The notes below the pieces were generated by a model. It saw only the letters and a list, made by a program, of their open reading frames with translations. It was not told the origin of the DNA and searched no databases. The translations under genes were made by a program, and so were the position numbers. A stretch of 64,000 nucleotides of DNA from CAYZXT01 sp964482515 (GTDB lineage Bacteria; Elusimicrobiota; Elusimicrobia; FEN-1173), in assembly GCA_964482515.1 (NCBI GenBank), contig CAYZXT010000010.1, positions 1 to 64,000 of the forward strand. The letters are read 5' to 3'. This document shows, in pieces, positions 1-8,069 of the stretch; within the stretch, counting starts at the first letter, position 1; the number at the start of each line of letters is the position of its first letter.

Positions 1-115
1 CCAGGATATAGAGTTTGGGTTTGGAAGACTTATCGTCGGCCCGGAAGATTTTTTCGTCGGCCCAACGTTTCTGCCATTTGGATTCTACGGCGCGGTGGTC
101 GTAATGTTCAGCCAT
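1..115 (-). CDS. leuS: Leucyl-tRNA synthetase, N-terminal fragment (cut by window edge)
   Basis: Only the first 38 codons are in the window; the gene continues beyond position 1. The reading frame starts at the ATG at 115-113 and begins MAEHYDHRAVESKWQKRW, then reaches KPKLYIL. This matches the class I LeuRS start (aromatic-Asp, then a WQKxW helix, then KPKxY(V/I)L leading into the Rossmann fold). LeuRS charges tRNA-Leu in the cytoplasm. A GGAG lies about 11 nt upstream. The gene follows tlyA after 26 bp and is probably the last visible member of the ymdB-ispA-dxs-tlyA operon. Too short for the ORF threshold used elsewhere but clear by motif. Confidence 0.85.
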   Translation of the reverse strand, partial: MAEHYDHRAVESKWQKRWADEKIFRADDKSSKPKLYIL

Positions 116-141
116 GGAAAGCGGTGCTCCGGATTCTCGAT

Positions 142-879
142 TTAAATCTTTTGAAAGTACAGGAAATGCTCCAGGTTGCCTTTGGGGCCCGGTAAAGCGG
201 AAGGGGCCTCCCCCTTTAAACGGAAGCCCCATTCTGGTAAAGCGTCCTTGATCTTCGCGATGGCCTTCACCCGGACCTCCGGGTCGCGAACAACGCCCTT
301 GGGAGCGCCTTTCGGTCCGGCCTCGAACTGCGGTTTCACCAGCGCCACGAATTCCGTCCCACGCGAGGTCAGATCGCAGAGGTGCGGCAAAATCTTTTCC
401 AAGGAAATGAACGAAACATCGATCGTCACGAAATCGGGCGAAGAAAACTGCTCCGGTTGCACGTCTAAGATATGCAGTTTTTCCCGGTTCAACACGCGAG
501 GGTCTTTCTGCAACTTCCAGTGCAACTGCCCATGGCCAACATCGATGGCGACCACGTGCCTGGCACCATGCTGCAAGAGATAGTCCGTGAACCCGCCGGT
601 GGAAGCGCCCACGTCCCAACATTGCCGCCCGGCGACGTCGATCGAAAACTTCTCCATGATGCCGCTGAGTTTTTCCCCGCCGCGGGAAACGTAGGGGCTC
701 GATTCGATCAGTTCGAGTTCGATGTCGACTGGAACGAGCGTGCCGGCCTTGGCCGCGGGCTGTTTCGGGACCTTGATCCGTCCCGCCAGAAGCATGGCCT
801 GGGCCTGGGTCCGCGATTCGGCCAGTTTCCGTTCGACGATCAAAAGATCAAGCCGGATCTTGGCGGGCTTCTCGCCCAT
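142..879 (-). CDS. tlyA: TlyA family rRNA 2'-O-methyltransferase (S4 + FtsJ-like)
   Basis: Predicted TlyA-type methyltransferase of about 245 residues. An N-terminal S4 RNA-binding domain (KIRLDLLIVERKLAESRTQA, near residues 5-60) precedes an FtsJ/RrmJ-like SAM domain with VSRGGEKL, a DVGASTGGFTDYLL SAM loop, DVSFISLEKILP and LVKPQFE. The spaced lysine/aspartate/lysine residues match the catalytic set of 2'-O-methyltransferases. Family members modify 16S and/or 23S rRNA and are often misnamed hemolysin A. I place the start at the ATG at 879, which shares one base with the dxs stop (TGATG). A GTG at 882 is in frame and would give a 4-bp overlap. Either way it is translationally coupled to dxs. 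Confidence 0.9.
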   Translation of the reverse strand: MGEKPAKIRLDLLIVERKLAESRTQAQAMLLAGRIKVPKQPAAKAGTLVPVDIELELIESSPYVSRGGEKLSGIMEKFSIDVAGRQCWDVGASTGGFTDYLLQHGARHVVAIDVGHGQLHWKLQKDPRVLNREKLHILDVQPEQFSSPDFVTIDVSFISLEKILPHLCDLTSRGTEFVALVKPQFEAGPKGAPKGVVRDPEVRVKAIAKIKDALPEWGFRLKGEAPSALPGPKGNLEHFLYFQKI

Positions 880-2750
880 CACACTCCGCTTTTGGCGGTC
901 TGCTTGTGGAATTCCAGCGCGCTTTGGGCGATCTTCTCCGGCGTCAATCCGACCTTCTCTCGCAGCTTGGGCTGGCTGCCGTGCTCAACGTAAGAATCGG
1001 GCAGCGCTATGATGTCGACGCGCGCGCCGGTGTTCGCCAGGATTTCGCGGACGGCATCGCCGAACCCGCCGATGACGGTGTTCTCTTCCACCGTCACGAT
1101 ATGCGGCGTGCGCTTGGCGATCTCGGAATAGAATTCATTGTCCAGCGGCTTCACGAAGCGGGCGTTCACCACTCCGGCGGAAATGCCCTGAGCTTCCAGC
1201 AACGACGCGGCCTGGAGCGCCGGATAAACCATGTGGCCGATGGCCACGAGGGTCAAGTCCGTGCCTTTGCGCAATTCTTCGCCGCGGTTCAACGGCAGCA
1301 CGCGGGCCTCCGGATCCATGGGCACTCCCATGCCGGCGCCGCGGGGATAGCGAATGGCCACGGGGCCGTTGATGCTGAGGGCGGTCTTCAGCATATGCTG
1401 AAGTTCGTTTTCATCCTTGGGCGACATGATCGTGAAGTGCGGCATCATGCGGACGTAGGACAGGTCGAAGACGCCGTGGTGCGTGGGGCCGTCGTCGCCC
1501 ACCAGGCCGCCGCGGTCGAGGCAGAAGACCACGGGCAACTTCTGAAGGGAGACGTCGTGCATCATCTGGTCGAAGGCGCGCTGCAGGAAGGTCGAGTAGA
1601 TCGCGACGACCGGTTTCAACCCGCCGCAGGCCTGGCCAGCCGCGAACGTCACCGCGTGCTGCTCACCCAAACCCACGTCGTAGAAACGCTCGGGAATTTC
1701 CTTACGGAACAGGTCCAGCCCCGTGCCCTCGGGCATGGCCGCGGTGATGGCGACGATCTTGGGGTCCTCTTTCGCCAGCTTCACCAGGGCTTCGCCGAAA
1801 ACCTTCGTATAGGCCGGAGGGCCGGCTGGCGCCTTCACCATCTCGCCCGACGCCGGGTCCCATTTGGTCACGCCGTGATATTTGATGGGGTCTTTCTCGG
1901 CGAGCTCGTAGCCTTTCCCCTTTTTGGTCACCACGTGGAGGACGATGGGCCCTTTCAAGTCCTTCACGGCCTTGAACACTTCGATCAACTGCGGCAGGTT
2001 GTGGCCGTCCACGGGACCGTGGTAGCCGAAACCCATTTCCTCAAAAAGGACGCCGGGGAAGAGGAAAACCTTGATGCGGCGGGCGAGGCGGAGAAGATAG
2101 CCGCCCCAATAACTCGTACGCGTCAGGAAACGGCGGATGCGCGTCTCCATCCGCGTGACAGTCCCCATGGTCAGCAGCTTCGTCAGGAACGCTCCGAAGG
2201 CGCCGACGCGGTGCGAGATGAACATCTGGTTGTCGTTGATGACGACCAACAGGTCCGTGCCGATCTGGCCGGCGTTCTGGAGCGCTTCAAAAGCCATCCC
2301 GCCCGTCAACGAACCGTCGTTCACGACGGCGACGACTTTATTGTTCTGTTTCTGGACGTCTCGCGCCGTGGCGAAACCGAGCGCCGCGGAGATGGCGGTG
2401 GAAGCGTGGCCCGCGCCGAAATGGTCGTGTTCGGATTCCTTGCGCGTCAGGAAACCGGAGATGCCTCCGAACTGCCGCAAGGTATGGAAACGGTCGCGCC
2501 GGCCGGTCAGCAACTTGTGCGGGTAAGCCTGATGGCCCGTGTCCCAAATGATCTTATCTTCCGGCGAGTTGTAGCAGAAGTGCAGGGCGATGGCCAATTC
2601 CACGGTGCCCAAGCCCGAACCGAAATGACCGCCGGTCTGCGACGTAACGTCTAAAATCTTTTGGCGGATTTCGCTGGCGAGGACCGGCAAGAGTTCCTTT
2701 TTGATTTTATGCAGGTCCTGCGGCTTATCGATCATTTCCAAAACGCTCAT
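879..2750 (-). CDS. dxs: 1-deoxy-D-xylulose-5-phosphate synthase
   Basis: DXS, 623 residues, a normal family length. It condenses pyruvate and glyceraldehyde 3-phosphate with thiamine diphosphate, the first step of the MEP isoprenoid pathway. Visible signatures include GHQAYPHKLLTGR near the N-terminus, the GDGS...N thiamine-diphosphate/Mg motif (NDGSLTGGMAFEALQNAG, then INDNQM), and the transketolase pyrimidine-binding region (GLGEQHAVTFAAGQA) near residue 370. It lies 29 bp downstream of the prenyl synthase gene and overlaps the tlyA start, so substrate supply and chain elongation for isoprenoids are encoded together. The upstream sequence TGGAGGAAC just before the ATG is a good ribosome-binding site. 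Confidence 0.97.
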   Translation of the reverse strand: MSVLEMIDKPQDLHKIKKELLPVLASEIRQKILDVTSQTGGHFGSGLGTVELAIALHFCYNSPEDKIIWDTGHQAYPHKLLTGRRDRFHTLRQFGGISGFLTRKESEHDHFGAGHASTAISAALGFATARDVQKQNNKVVAVVNDGSLTGGMAFEALQNAGQIGTDLLVVINDNQMFISHRVGAFGAFLTKLLTMGTVTRMETRIRRFLTRTSYWGGYLLRLARRIKVFLFPGVLFEEMGFGYHGPVDGHNLPQLIEVFKAVKDLKGPIVLHVVTKKGKGYELAEKDPIKYHGVTKWDPASGEMVKAPAGPPAYTKVFGEALVKLAKEDPKIVAITAAMPEGTGLDLFRKEIPERFYDVGLGEQHAVTFAAGQACGGLKPVVAIYSTFLQRAFDQMMHDVSLQKLPVVFCLDRGGLVGDDGPTHHGVFDLSYVRMMPHFTIMSPKDENELQHMLKTALSINGPVAIRYPRGAGMGVPMDPEARVLPLNRGEELRKGTDLTLVAIGHMVYPALQAASLLEAQGISAGVVNARFVKPLDNEFYSEIAKRTPHIVTVEENTVIGGFGDAVREILANTGARVDIIALPDSYVEHGSQPKLREKVGLTPEKIAQSALEFHKQTAKSGV

Positions 2751-2779
2751 GGATGTTCCTCCAGTGGGATGTGAATCCG

Positions 2780-3733
2780 TTAGTGTTGCCGGTGCAGTAT
2801 GAAGTCCGCCAAATCGGACAAGATGCGGCCCTTCTGATTGAAAATTTCCAGAGCAGATTTGGCGCGGTGGATTTCCTTTCGCGCCATCTCCCGTGAGGCG
2901 TCCAAACCGTAAACCGATGGAAAAGTCAATTTACCGTTGGCCTGGTCCGAACCGCTTTTTCCCAAAAGTTTTTTGTCGCCCACGATGTCCAGGACGTCGT
3001 CGACGATCTGAAATGCCAGGCCGATGCTTTCGCCGTATCGGTCCAGGGCTTCGACTTGTTCCGGACGGGCATTGGACAAAATCGCGCCGGCCTTCAGGCT
3101 CGCGCGGATGAGGGCGCCGGTCTTGTGGCGGTGGATATAATCCAGCGTTTTATCGCGGTGAGGTCCCTTGTCCTTGCTGTTTTCCATTTCCAGATCCACG
3201 ACCTGCCCTCCCACCATGCCCAAAGAACCGGCGGCCTCGGCCACGCTTCGGATGGTTTCCACCACGGCGGACGCCTTGATCCCCGGAACGCGGGCGTTGT
3301 CCGCCATCACTTGGAAAGCGTGAGTCAGGAGCGCGTCGCCGGCCAGGATGGCCACCGCGTCGCCGAACTGTTTATGGCACGTGGGCTGCCCGCGGCGGAA
3401 ATCGTCGTCGTCCATGGCCGGCAGATCGTCGTGTATGAGCGAATAGGTGTGGATCATCTCCAGGGCGCAGGCCGTGGGCAAGACCTTCCGCCAGGAACCG
3501 CCGCAAATCTCGGCGGCGGCCAAACAAAGGACGGGACGCAAACGCTTGCCCCCGGCGAACACGGAATACCGCATGGCCTCGTGGACGGCCGGAGGTTCGG
3601 CTTTCGCGGAAACCAAAAAAGCGTCGAGGCCGTCGTCCACTCGGCGGCTCTGCATCGCCATATAGTTTTTCAGTGTGTCCCATTGGGAAGCGGTGAGACT
3701 GTGCTTCTCGTTCGCCGCGGTGTTAGGCGCCAT
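2780..3733 (-). CDS. ispA: Short-chain polyprenyl diphosphate synthase (FPP/GGPP type)
   Basis: Head-to-tail prenyl transferase of about 317 residues that extends DMAPP with IPP to farnesyl or geranylgeranyl diphosphate. The first Asp-rich motif is DDLPAMDDDD (near residues 100-109) followed by RRGQPTCHKQF. The second is QIVDDVLDIVGD near residue 240. The DDx4D form of the first motif is typical of bacterial FPP synthases, but product length cannot be read safely. I choose the ATG at 3733 because AAAGGAG lies just upstream of it; an in-frame start at 3760 would overlap ymdB by 38 bp. The chosen start overlaps the ymdB end by 11 bp, implying coupling. Confidence 0.93.
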   Translation of the reverse strand: MAPNTAANEKHSLTASQWDTLKNYMAMQSRRVDDGLDAFLVSAKAEPPAVHEAMRYSVFAGGKRLRPVLCLAAAEICGGSWRKVLPTACALEMIHTYSLIHDDLPAMDDDDFRRGQPTCHKQFGDAVAILAGDALLTHAFQVMADNARVPGIKASAVVETIRSVAEAAGSLGMVGGQVVDLEMENSKDKGPHRDKTLDYIHRHKTGALIRASLKAGAILSNARPEQVEALDRYGESIGLAFQIVDDVLDIVGDKKLLGKSGSDQANGKLTFPSVYGLDASREMARKEIHRAKSALEIFNQKGRILSDLADFILHRQH

Positions 3734-4520
3734 GATCGTCTCCTTTACCCTGGGGTACAAATTCGTTGATGCGCTGTATGCTCCGGGCCTTTCCCGTTGT
3801 CTCGTCCAAATCCAACAAACAGCCGCAAAACTGGGCGTCGCCTTCCGCCACTTCCACGCGGATCGGCACGCCGTTCATGAGCCGCCGCAGCGACATGTCG
3901 CGGTTGCCGCCGATGATGCCATCGCGAGGGCCGGTCATGCCCGTGTCCGTCAAATAAGCCGTCCCGCCGGGGAGGATGCGGTCGTCCGCCGTCTGAACGT
4001 GCGTATGCGTTCCGACCACCGCACCGACGCGCCCGTCCAGATACCAACCCATGGCCTGTTTCTCGCTGGTGGCTTCGGCGTGCATGTCCACAAAGATCAA
4101 ATCCGCCTTCATCGCCTTCAAAATCTCGTCCGCTTTGCGGAAAGGACAATCGATGTTCGCCAAATTATGCCGTCCCATCAGTTGAAGAACCCCCAACCGG
4201 ATGGACCCCACGGAGAAAACGGCGTGGCCGTGGCCGGAAAGCATGGGCGGATAGTTGGCCGGGCGCAGAACCCGGTCTTCCGAGAGCAGAGGTTCGATCT
4301 CGGGACGGTCCCACGTATGGTTTCCCATCGTGATGACGTTCACGCCTGTCTGGAAAAGTTCCTGGGCGACGGCGGGAGTCAAACCACGGCCGCCGGCCGC
4401 GTTTTCCCCGTTCCCGATGACGAAATCAACGCCGCGCTCACGCTTTAAACGGGGAACCATCTGCCGGACGGCCTCCCGTCCTGGCCGTCCCATGATATCA
4501 CCGATGAAGAGAACTTTCAC
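3723..4520 (-). CDS. ymdB: YmdB-family metallophosphoesterase
   Basis: 265-residue calcineurin-like phosphoesterase of the YmdB family, whose studied members hydrolyse 2',3'-cyclic nucleotides and affect biofilm or RNA turnover in Bacillus. The N-terminus MKVLFIGDIMGRPGREAV, the GNGENAAGGRGLT motif near residue 37, MGNHTWDRPE near residue 65 and THTHVQTADDRILPGGTAY near residue 175 carry the metal-binding Asp, Asn and His residues. The start codon is GTG at 4520. No clear Shine-Dalgarno precedes it; the 5' side is instead occupied by a stem-loop element shared with murQ and moeB. It heads the operon that continues into ispA and dxs. Confidence 0.9.
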   Translation of the reverse strand: MKVLFIGDIMGRPGREAVRQMVPRLKRERGVDFVIGNGENAAGGRGLTPAVAQELFQTGVNVITMGNHTWDRPEIEPLLSEDRVLRPANYPPMLSGHGHAVFSVGSIRLGVLQLMGRHNLANIDCPFRKADEILKAMKADLIFVDMHAEATSEKQAMGWYLDGRVGAVVGTHTHVQTADDRILPGGTAYLTDTGMTGPRDGIIGGNRDMSLRRLMNGVPIRVEVAEGDAQFCGCLLDLDETTGKARSIQRINEFVPQGKGDDHGA

Positions 4521-4557
4521 GTTGCCGCCAGGTGACGTGCTAGCTTGTGGAATAGCA
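4521..4557. repeat. Intergenic stem-loop element, copy 1 (upstream of ymdB)
   Basis: On the plus strand, GTTGCCGCCAGG is followed by a hairpin with stem TGCTA/TAGCA (4538-4542 and 4553-4557) and the 10-nt loop GCTTGTGGAA. Similar hairpins with unrelated but paired stems and matching loops occur near 12.3 kb, 42.0 kb and 59.1 kb. Function unknown; it abuts the ymdB GTG start and could act in its leader or be a dispersed repeat. Confidence 0.55.
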
Positions 4558-4627
4558 TGAAACCCTTTCTAATACGCCGCGCCATCCGGCGTCCGCAAAC
4601 CCGCGAGTGATTCTAAAAGACGCTGCA

Positions 4628-4647
4628 ATTATACAATAATTAATTGT
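4628..4647 (-). promoter_or_regulatory. Possible ymdB operon promoter with inverted repeat
   Basis: A perfect TATAAT lies at 4633-4628 on the minus strand, about 108 bp before ymdB. The inverted repeat ACAAT-5-ATTGT (4633-4647) sits just upstream of it. No good -35 is seen at 17 bp, so an activator or another sigma factor may be needed. The rest of 4521-4674 shows only the stem-loop element. Confidence 0.35.
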
Positions 4648-4674
4648 CGACGGAGGCAGGGAAATCGGAATGGT

Positions 4675-5280
4675 TTAAGCGCGGAAGAAATTATTGGCCG
4701 TCAGCACGCCGGTCAACTTTTGATCGTGCTTCGCCAGCGGAAGGCGGACCGCCAACTGGACGCCAAAAGCCAGGCCGATCCTCGGCGTTTTGGGAACGCG
4801 CGGCAAAAATCGGTCGTAATATCCTCCCCCCGCTCCCAGCCGCCCCCCGCGGCGCGTGAAGGCTCGGCCTGGAACCAGGACCAAACCGATCTCCTGGTTC
4901 ACCGCGGCGCGGCATTTCTCCGGAGAGGGCTCCCATAATCCGAAAATATTGCGCCGCAAATGGGAGGATCGCCGCGGCCACTCGTGAAAAGACATCCGCC
5001 GGGTTTCGGGATCGACCACCGGCGCCACGGGCGCTTTCCCCCGTTTCCGGCAAAGATCCAGGATGGGCCGGGTGTCGACTTCGCCCCATCGGGAAATGTA
5101 GAGCGCCACGGTTTTGGCATTCCGAAACGCGGGAAGACGCTCCAGCCGGCGGGCGATTTGGAGGCTTTCCCGGCGGCGGGACGCGGCGGACAAGGACGAG
5201 ACGGCCCGCCGGTAATACCCCCGCAGGAAGTGTTTGTGTTTGATTATTTGGGAGGAGCTGGTTTTCGTCGTTCCGGCCAC
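4675..5280 (-). CDS. 5-formyltetrahydrofolate cyclo-ligase
   Basis: MTHFS-family enzyme, about 201 residues, converting 5-formyl-THF to 5,10-methenyl-THF with ATP. Signatures are a basic N-terminal helix followed by ALYISRWGEVDTRPI near residues 58-72, and the C-terminal ATP/folate motif RRGGRLGAGGGYYDRFLP near residues 143-160. The start is uncertain: the reading frame opens at GTG 5280, giving a 37-bp overlap with rarA and only a weak upstream GGAA. The gene ends the zapB-zapA-rarA cluster. The zapA-ygfA(fau) pairing is also known in proteobacteria, where 6S RNA lies between; here rarA takes that place. E. coli homologue: ygfA/fau. Confidence 0.88.
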   Translation of the reverse strand: MAGTTKTSSSQIIKHKHFLRGYYRRAVSSLSAASRRRESLQIARRLERLPAFRNAKTVALYISRWGEVDTRPILDLCRKRGKAPVAPVVDPETRRMSFHEWPRRSSHLRRNIFGLWEPSPEKCRAAVNQEIGLVLVPGRAFTRRGGRLGAGGGYYDRFLPRVPKTPRIGLAFGVQLAVRLPLAKHDQKLTGVLTANNFFRA

Positions 5281-6581
5281 AGGGTTTCCAAACGTTCTTT
5301 GATGCGCTTTTCGATGCCGAGGTCCGTCGGCTGGTAGAAAATTTTCGGCGACGGCATGTAGTCTTGTTTCAGGAAATGCCCGGGAGAATCGTGGGGATAT
5401 TGATACCCTTCGCCGTGGCCCAGTTTTTCCCCGTCGCGGCTGGAATCCTTCAGATGGTTCGGCACTTCACGCCGCGGACCGTTCCGGACTTCCGCCGCCG
5501 CAGCGTCGCCCGCCAGATAGGCTGCGTTCGACTTGGGCGCGCAGGCGACATAGACCGTGGCCTGGGCCAAGGGTATCCGCGCCTCGGGAAGCCCCATCTT
5601 TTCCACGGCCTCGAAGGTCGCGTTGGCGATCACCAGGGCGTTCGGGTCCGCGTTGCCCACGTCTTCCGAAGCGGCGATCAACAGCCGCCGCGCCAGGAAA
5701 CGCGGGTCTTCCCCCGCCTCCAGCATCTTCGCCATCCAATATAGGGCGGCGTCGGGATCGGAACCGCGGAGGGATTTGATGTAGGCGGAAATGGTGTCGA
5801 AATGGTCGTCGCTGGATTTGTCGTAGCGGATGGCGCGCCGCTGCGTGGAATTCTCCGCCGCTTTCAGCGTGATGTGGATTTCACCCGACTTCGAGGGCGG
5901 CGTGGTCAGAACCGCCAGCTCCAAGGCGTTCAGCAGCCTGCGCGCGTCGCCGTCCGTCATGCGCAATAAATGCTTTTCCGCATTTTCATCCAGCTTGACC
6001 TTTTTGTCCCCGACGCCTTTTTCCTTGTCCGACAGCGCCAGATTCAGGACGTTTTTCAGGTCCTGACCCGTCAGCGGCTTGAATTCGAAAACCGCGGAGC
6101 GCGAGATCAGGGCGGCGTTGACGTAAAAATAGGGGTTTTCCGTGGTGAGGCCGATCAGATGGACGACGCCTTTTTCCACGTCCGGCAAAAGCGCGTCCTG
6201 CTGAGTGCGGTTAAAGTGGTGGATTTCATCGATGATCAGAAGGGTGCGGCGGTTCTGGGCGCGGCGGCGTTCGCGGGCGGTCTGAAGGATTTTCCGGATT
6301 TCGGGGACGCCGATGATGACCGCGTTGGTCTCTTCGACTTCGGCCTGGGTCTTGAACGCGGCCAGCCGTGCCAGCGCGGTTTTTCCAGTGCCAGGAGGCC
6401 CAAAAAAAATCGCGGAGCCCAGGCGGTCCGCCTCGATCAACCGGCGCAACAATCCGCCTTCCCCCACCAGATGTGCCTGCCCCGCGAATTGCGGCCAATC
6501 GCGCGGCGCCATGCGGGCCGCCAGGGGGCGGTCCTTTAAAGGTATGTCGGAGGAGGTTGGGGATGCGGCGAATAGGTCCAA
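5244..6581 (-). CDS. rarA: Replication-associated recombination ATPase RarA (MgsA)
   Basis: 445-residue clamp-loader-like AAA+ ATPase acting at stalled forks. Residues 25-50 hold the family signature APRDWPQFAGQAHLVGEGG. Walker A is GPPGTGKT near residue 60, Walker B LLIIDEIHHFNRTQQD near residue 112, sensor 1 LIGLTTENPYF near residue 135, and the arginine finger region follows in SRSAVFEFKPL. The C-terminal MgsA/RarA tetramerisation domain is present, including the YWMAKMLEAGEDPRFLARRL segment and AGDAAAAEVRNG. It follows zapA after 35 bp and overlaps the cyclo-ligase gene by 37 bp, consistent with one transcript. Confidence 0.95.
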   Translation of the reverse strand: MDLFAASPTSSDIPLKDRPLAARMAPRDWPQFAGQAHLVGEGGLLRRLIEADRLGSAIFFGPPGTGKTALARLAAFKTQAEVEETNAVIIGVPEIRKILQTARERRRAQNRRTLLIIDEIHHFNRTQQDALLPDVEKGVVHLIGLTTENPYFYVNAALISRSAVFEFKPLTGQDLKNVLNLALSDKEKGVGDKKVKLDENAEKHLLRMTDGDARRLLNALELAVLTTPPSKSGEIHITLKAAENSTQRRAIRYDKSSDDHFDTISAYIKSLRGSDPDAALYWMAKMLEAGEDPRFLARRLLIAASEDVGNADPNALVIANATFEAVEKMGLPEARIPLAQATVYVACAPKSNAAYLAGDAAAAEVRNGPRREVPNHLKDSSRDGEKLGHGEGYQYPHDSPGHFLKQDYMPSPKIFYQPTDLGIEKRIKERLETLWPERRKPAPPK

Positions 6582-6616
6582 AGTATTTTTGGGGAAGCGG
6601 GCGGGAACGAAGAGGG

Positions 6617-6913
6617 CTACGCCAGGACCTTGTCCAGCGAATCGAGCATTTCCTCCACCTTTTTTTGCTCGTCCGCGCCCATGGCGCCTTCGCGGCTCAG
6701 CTCCTGGGTCATTTCAAACGCGATGTTAAGGGCGGCGAGCACCGCGATCTTTTGCGTATCCACCAAACGCAGGTTTTCCGAAATCTCGCGCATCTTGCGG
6801 TCCACCAGCAGGGCCAACTGGCTGGCCTCCAGGGGCGTCAGGCCTCCCGGATCAATCTCATATTGCTTGCCGAAAATCTCCACCCTGACCTTGTCGCTGA
6901 CCAATGGGTTCAT
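6617..6913 (-). CDS. zapA: Cell division protein ZapA
   Basis: 98 residues, the normal size for ZapA, which bundles FtsZ protofilaments at the septum. The N-terminal globular part reads VRVEIFGKQYEIDPG and the following helix contains VDRKMREISENL and TQKIAVLAALNIAFEMTQEL, the typical ZapA helix pattern. The remainder is a predicted coiled coil. It lies 12 bp downstream of a small coiled-coil gene that I read as ZapB-like, so both FtsZ-ring accessory proteins would be co-expressed. Confidence 0.88.
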   Translation of the reverse strand: MNPLVSDKVRVEIFGKQYEIDPGGLTPLEASQLALLVDRKMREISENLRLVDTQKIAVLAALNIAFEMTQELSREGAMGADEQKKVEEMLDSLDKVLA

Positions 6914-6925
6914 AAGCGCTCTCCG

Positions 6926-7156
6926 CTAAACTCCTAGTTTTGATAACTTTTCGCTTAGGCTTTCAAGCTTGTCTTTAATCTTTTGCCGCTCGTCCACCAA
7001 CTCGGCGTGCTCGCGCAACACGCGTCGGGCGCGGCGGTTTTCGGCGCGGATCAGCTCCAGCTCCGCCGCCAAACGATCCCGTTCCTTCCGGGCAGAGGAA
7101 ATCTCCGAAACCGCCGCCTGCACCTTCTCTTGGAGTCGTTGTATCAAATCGGGCAT
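6926..7156 (-). CDS. Small coiled-coil protein, ZapB-like
   Basis: 76 residues, almost entirely charged heptad-type helix (MPDLIQRLQEKVQAAVSE at the start, LESLSEKLSKLGV at the end), with no membrane segment. Size, all-coil composition and its position directly upstream of zapA suggest a ZapB-type Z-ring factor, but coiled coils give weak homology evidence. No Shine-Dalgarno is visible: the ATG is preceded by CTCC and a TAATTT exactly 6 nt away, so the transcript may start at the ATG itself. Confidence 0.7.
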   Translation of the reverse strand: MPDLIQRLQEKVQAAVSEISSARKERDRLAAELELIRAENRRARRVLREHAELVDERQKIKDKLESLSEKLSKLGV

Positions 7157-7162
7157 GGAGAA

Positions 7163-7192
7163 AAATTAGCACAAATGGGGAGTGAGCCGCAA
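7163..7192 (-). promoter_or_regulatory. Predicted promoter of the zapB-zapA-rarA operon (leaderless type)
   Basis: On the minus strand TTGCGG (7192-7187), an 18-bp spacer and TAATTT (7168-7163). The -10 ends 6 nt before the ATG at 7156, so the expected transcription start coincides with the start codon. Confidence 0.4.
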
Positions 7193-7258
7193 GGCAAGAT
7201 TCCGATGAAGACTTAAAGTCGTTTGTTAGGATTTGGAAACCGCGAATGAAATCTTTTT

Positions 7259-7287
7259 TTAGCAATCATCAAAAAAAGTTTTATAAT
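7259..7287 (+). promoter_or_regulatory. Predicted sigma-70-type promoter for the 7314 gene
   Basis: TTAGCA (7259-7264), 17-bp spacer, perfect TATAAT (7282-7287). The expected start is near 7294, about 20 nt before the ATG. The rest of the 157-bp divergent gap (7157-7313) holds only this and the zapB promoter. Confidence 0.6.
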
Positions 7288-7313
7288 GCGGAAACAGTGA
7301 CCGGACAAACCGC

Positions 7314-8069
7314 ATGACGCAGCCACAAGATTCCATCCTGAAGAAACCGACCTACGGCTGGGCCCTCGTCTCCCTGGCGTCATCGGTGGTCGTTTTCATC
7401 GCCGCGACGATCTTCACCAGCTTCGTCACCGTCCTCATCGGCTTCACCTCCACCGCCTTCTGCGCTTATGTCCTCTATTGGTCCCAGATCCATCCGCGCA
7501 TCTATCTCGGGAAACAGTTCACCCTTCTGGCCCTGGTGATGAGCGGCGCCTTCACGTTCGTCCTCTTCGGAAAAGTGACCAACGCCTACGTCGTGCGGAA
7601 GACCTTCCAACTGACCGGACAGCTCGTCACCTACACGGACCCGGTGGAAAAGTGGAGCGTATCCTATCCGAAGTCCTGGAAGCACGAGGAGAAACGGGTG
7701 AGCGGCATCGTCAACCACACCTTCCGCCCCTCGCGCATCACGCCGGCCATGTATTTTTCCATCACGTCGCGCACCAACGTCGGGACGTCGGACCTCGCCC
7801 TGGTGACGGAAAATTTCATCGCGAACCTGCCCCAAGGGCAGAGCACGCCGATTCTGGAAAACGAATTGGTGACTTTAAGCGGCGGGATGACGGGCCGGCG
7901 GATGGTCTACAGCGACACCACCCGGCGGATCCCGTTGAAGAACGAAGTGCTCATCGTGCTCGACGGACCGCATCTCTATTTCCTGAACGTCGGCGCCGCG
8001 CCGCGCTGGTTCGACCGGCACCGCAGCACCCTCGAACAGCTGCTTTACTCGCTCAAACCGGCGCGCTGA
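7314..8069 (+). CDS. Membrane protein with PsbP-like C-terminal domain, function unknown
   Basis: 251 residues. Three hydrophobic segments lie near residues 15-36, 38-55 and 68-86 (WALVSLASSVVVFIAATIF, LIGFTSTAFCAYVLYW, FTLLALVMSGAFTFVLFG). The remaining 160 residues are soluble and begin YTDPVEKWSVSYPKSWKHEE, a pattern seen in PsbP/Mog1-like folds (short beta strands, a Y-P-x-x-W turn, then alternating strands and a final helix LEQLLYSLKPAR). I do not recognise a specific family. It is monocistronic on the plus strand and its 3' end overlaps the convergent DedA-like gene by 25 bp. Confidence 0.7.
   Translation: MTQPQDSILKKPTYGWALVSLASSVVVFIAATIFTSFVTVLIGFTSTAFCAYVLYWSQIHPRIYLGKQFTLLALVMSGAFTFVLFGKVTNAYVVRKTFQLTGQLVTYTDPVEKWSVSYPKSWKHEEKRVSGIVNHTFRPSRITPAMYFSITSRTNVGTSDLALVTENFIANLPQGQSTPILENELVTLSGGMTGRRMVYSDTTRRIPLKNEVLIVLDGPHLYFLNVGAAPRWFDRHRSTLEQLLYSLKPAR

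Noticed and set aside
906..2654. 582-codon plus-strand open frame opposite dxs
   Set aside because: Antisense shadow of a clear DXS gene; His/Arg/Gly-rich translation without any family motif, caused by high GC.
6582..6616. 6S RNA between zapA and the cyclo-ligase region, as in proteobacteria
   Set aside because: The zapA-rarA gap is only 35 bp and rarA-cyclo-ligase overlap; no room for a roughly 180-nt RNA.
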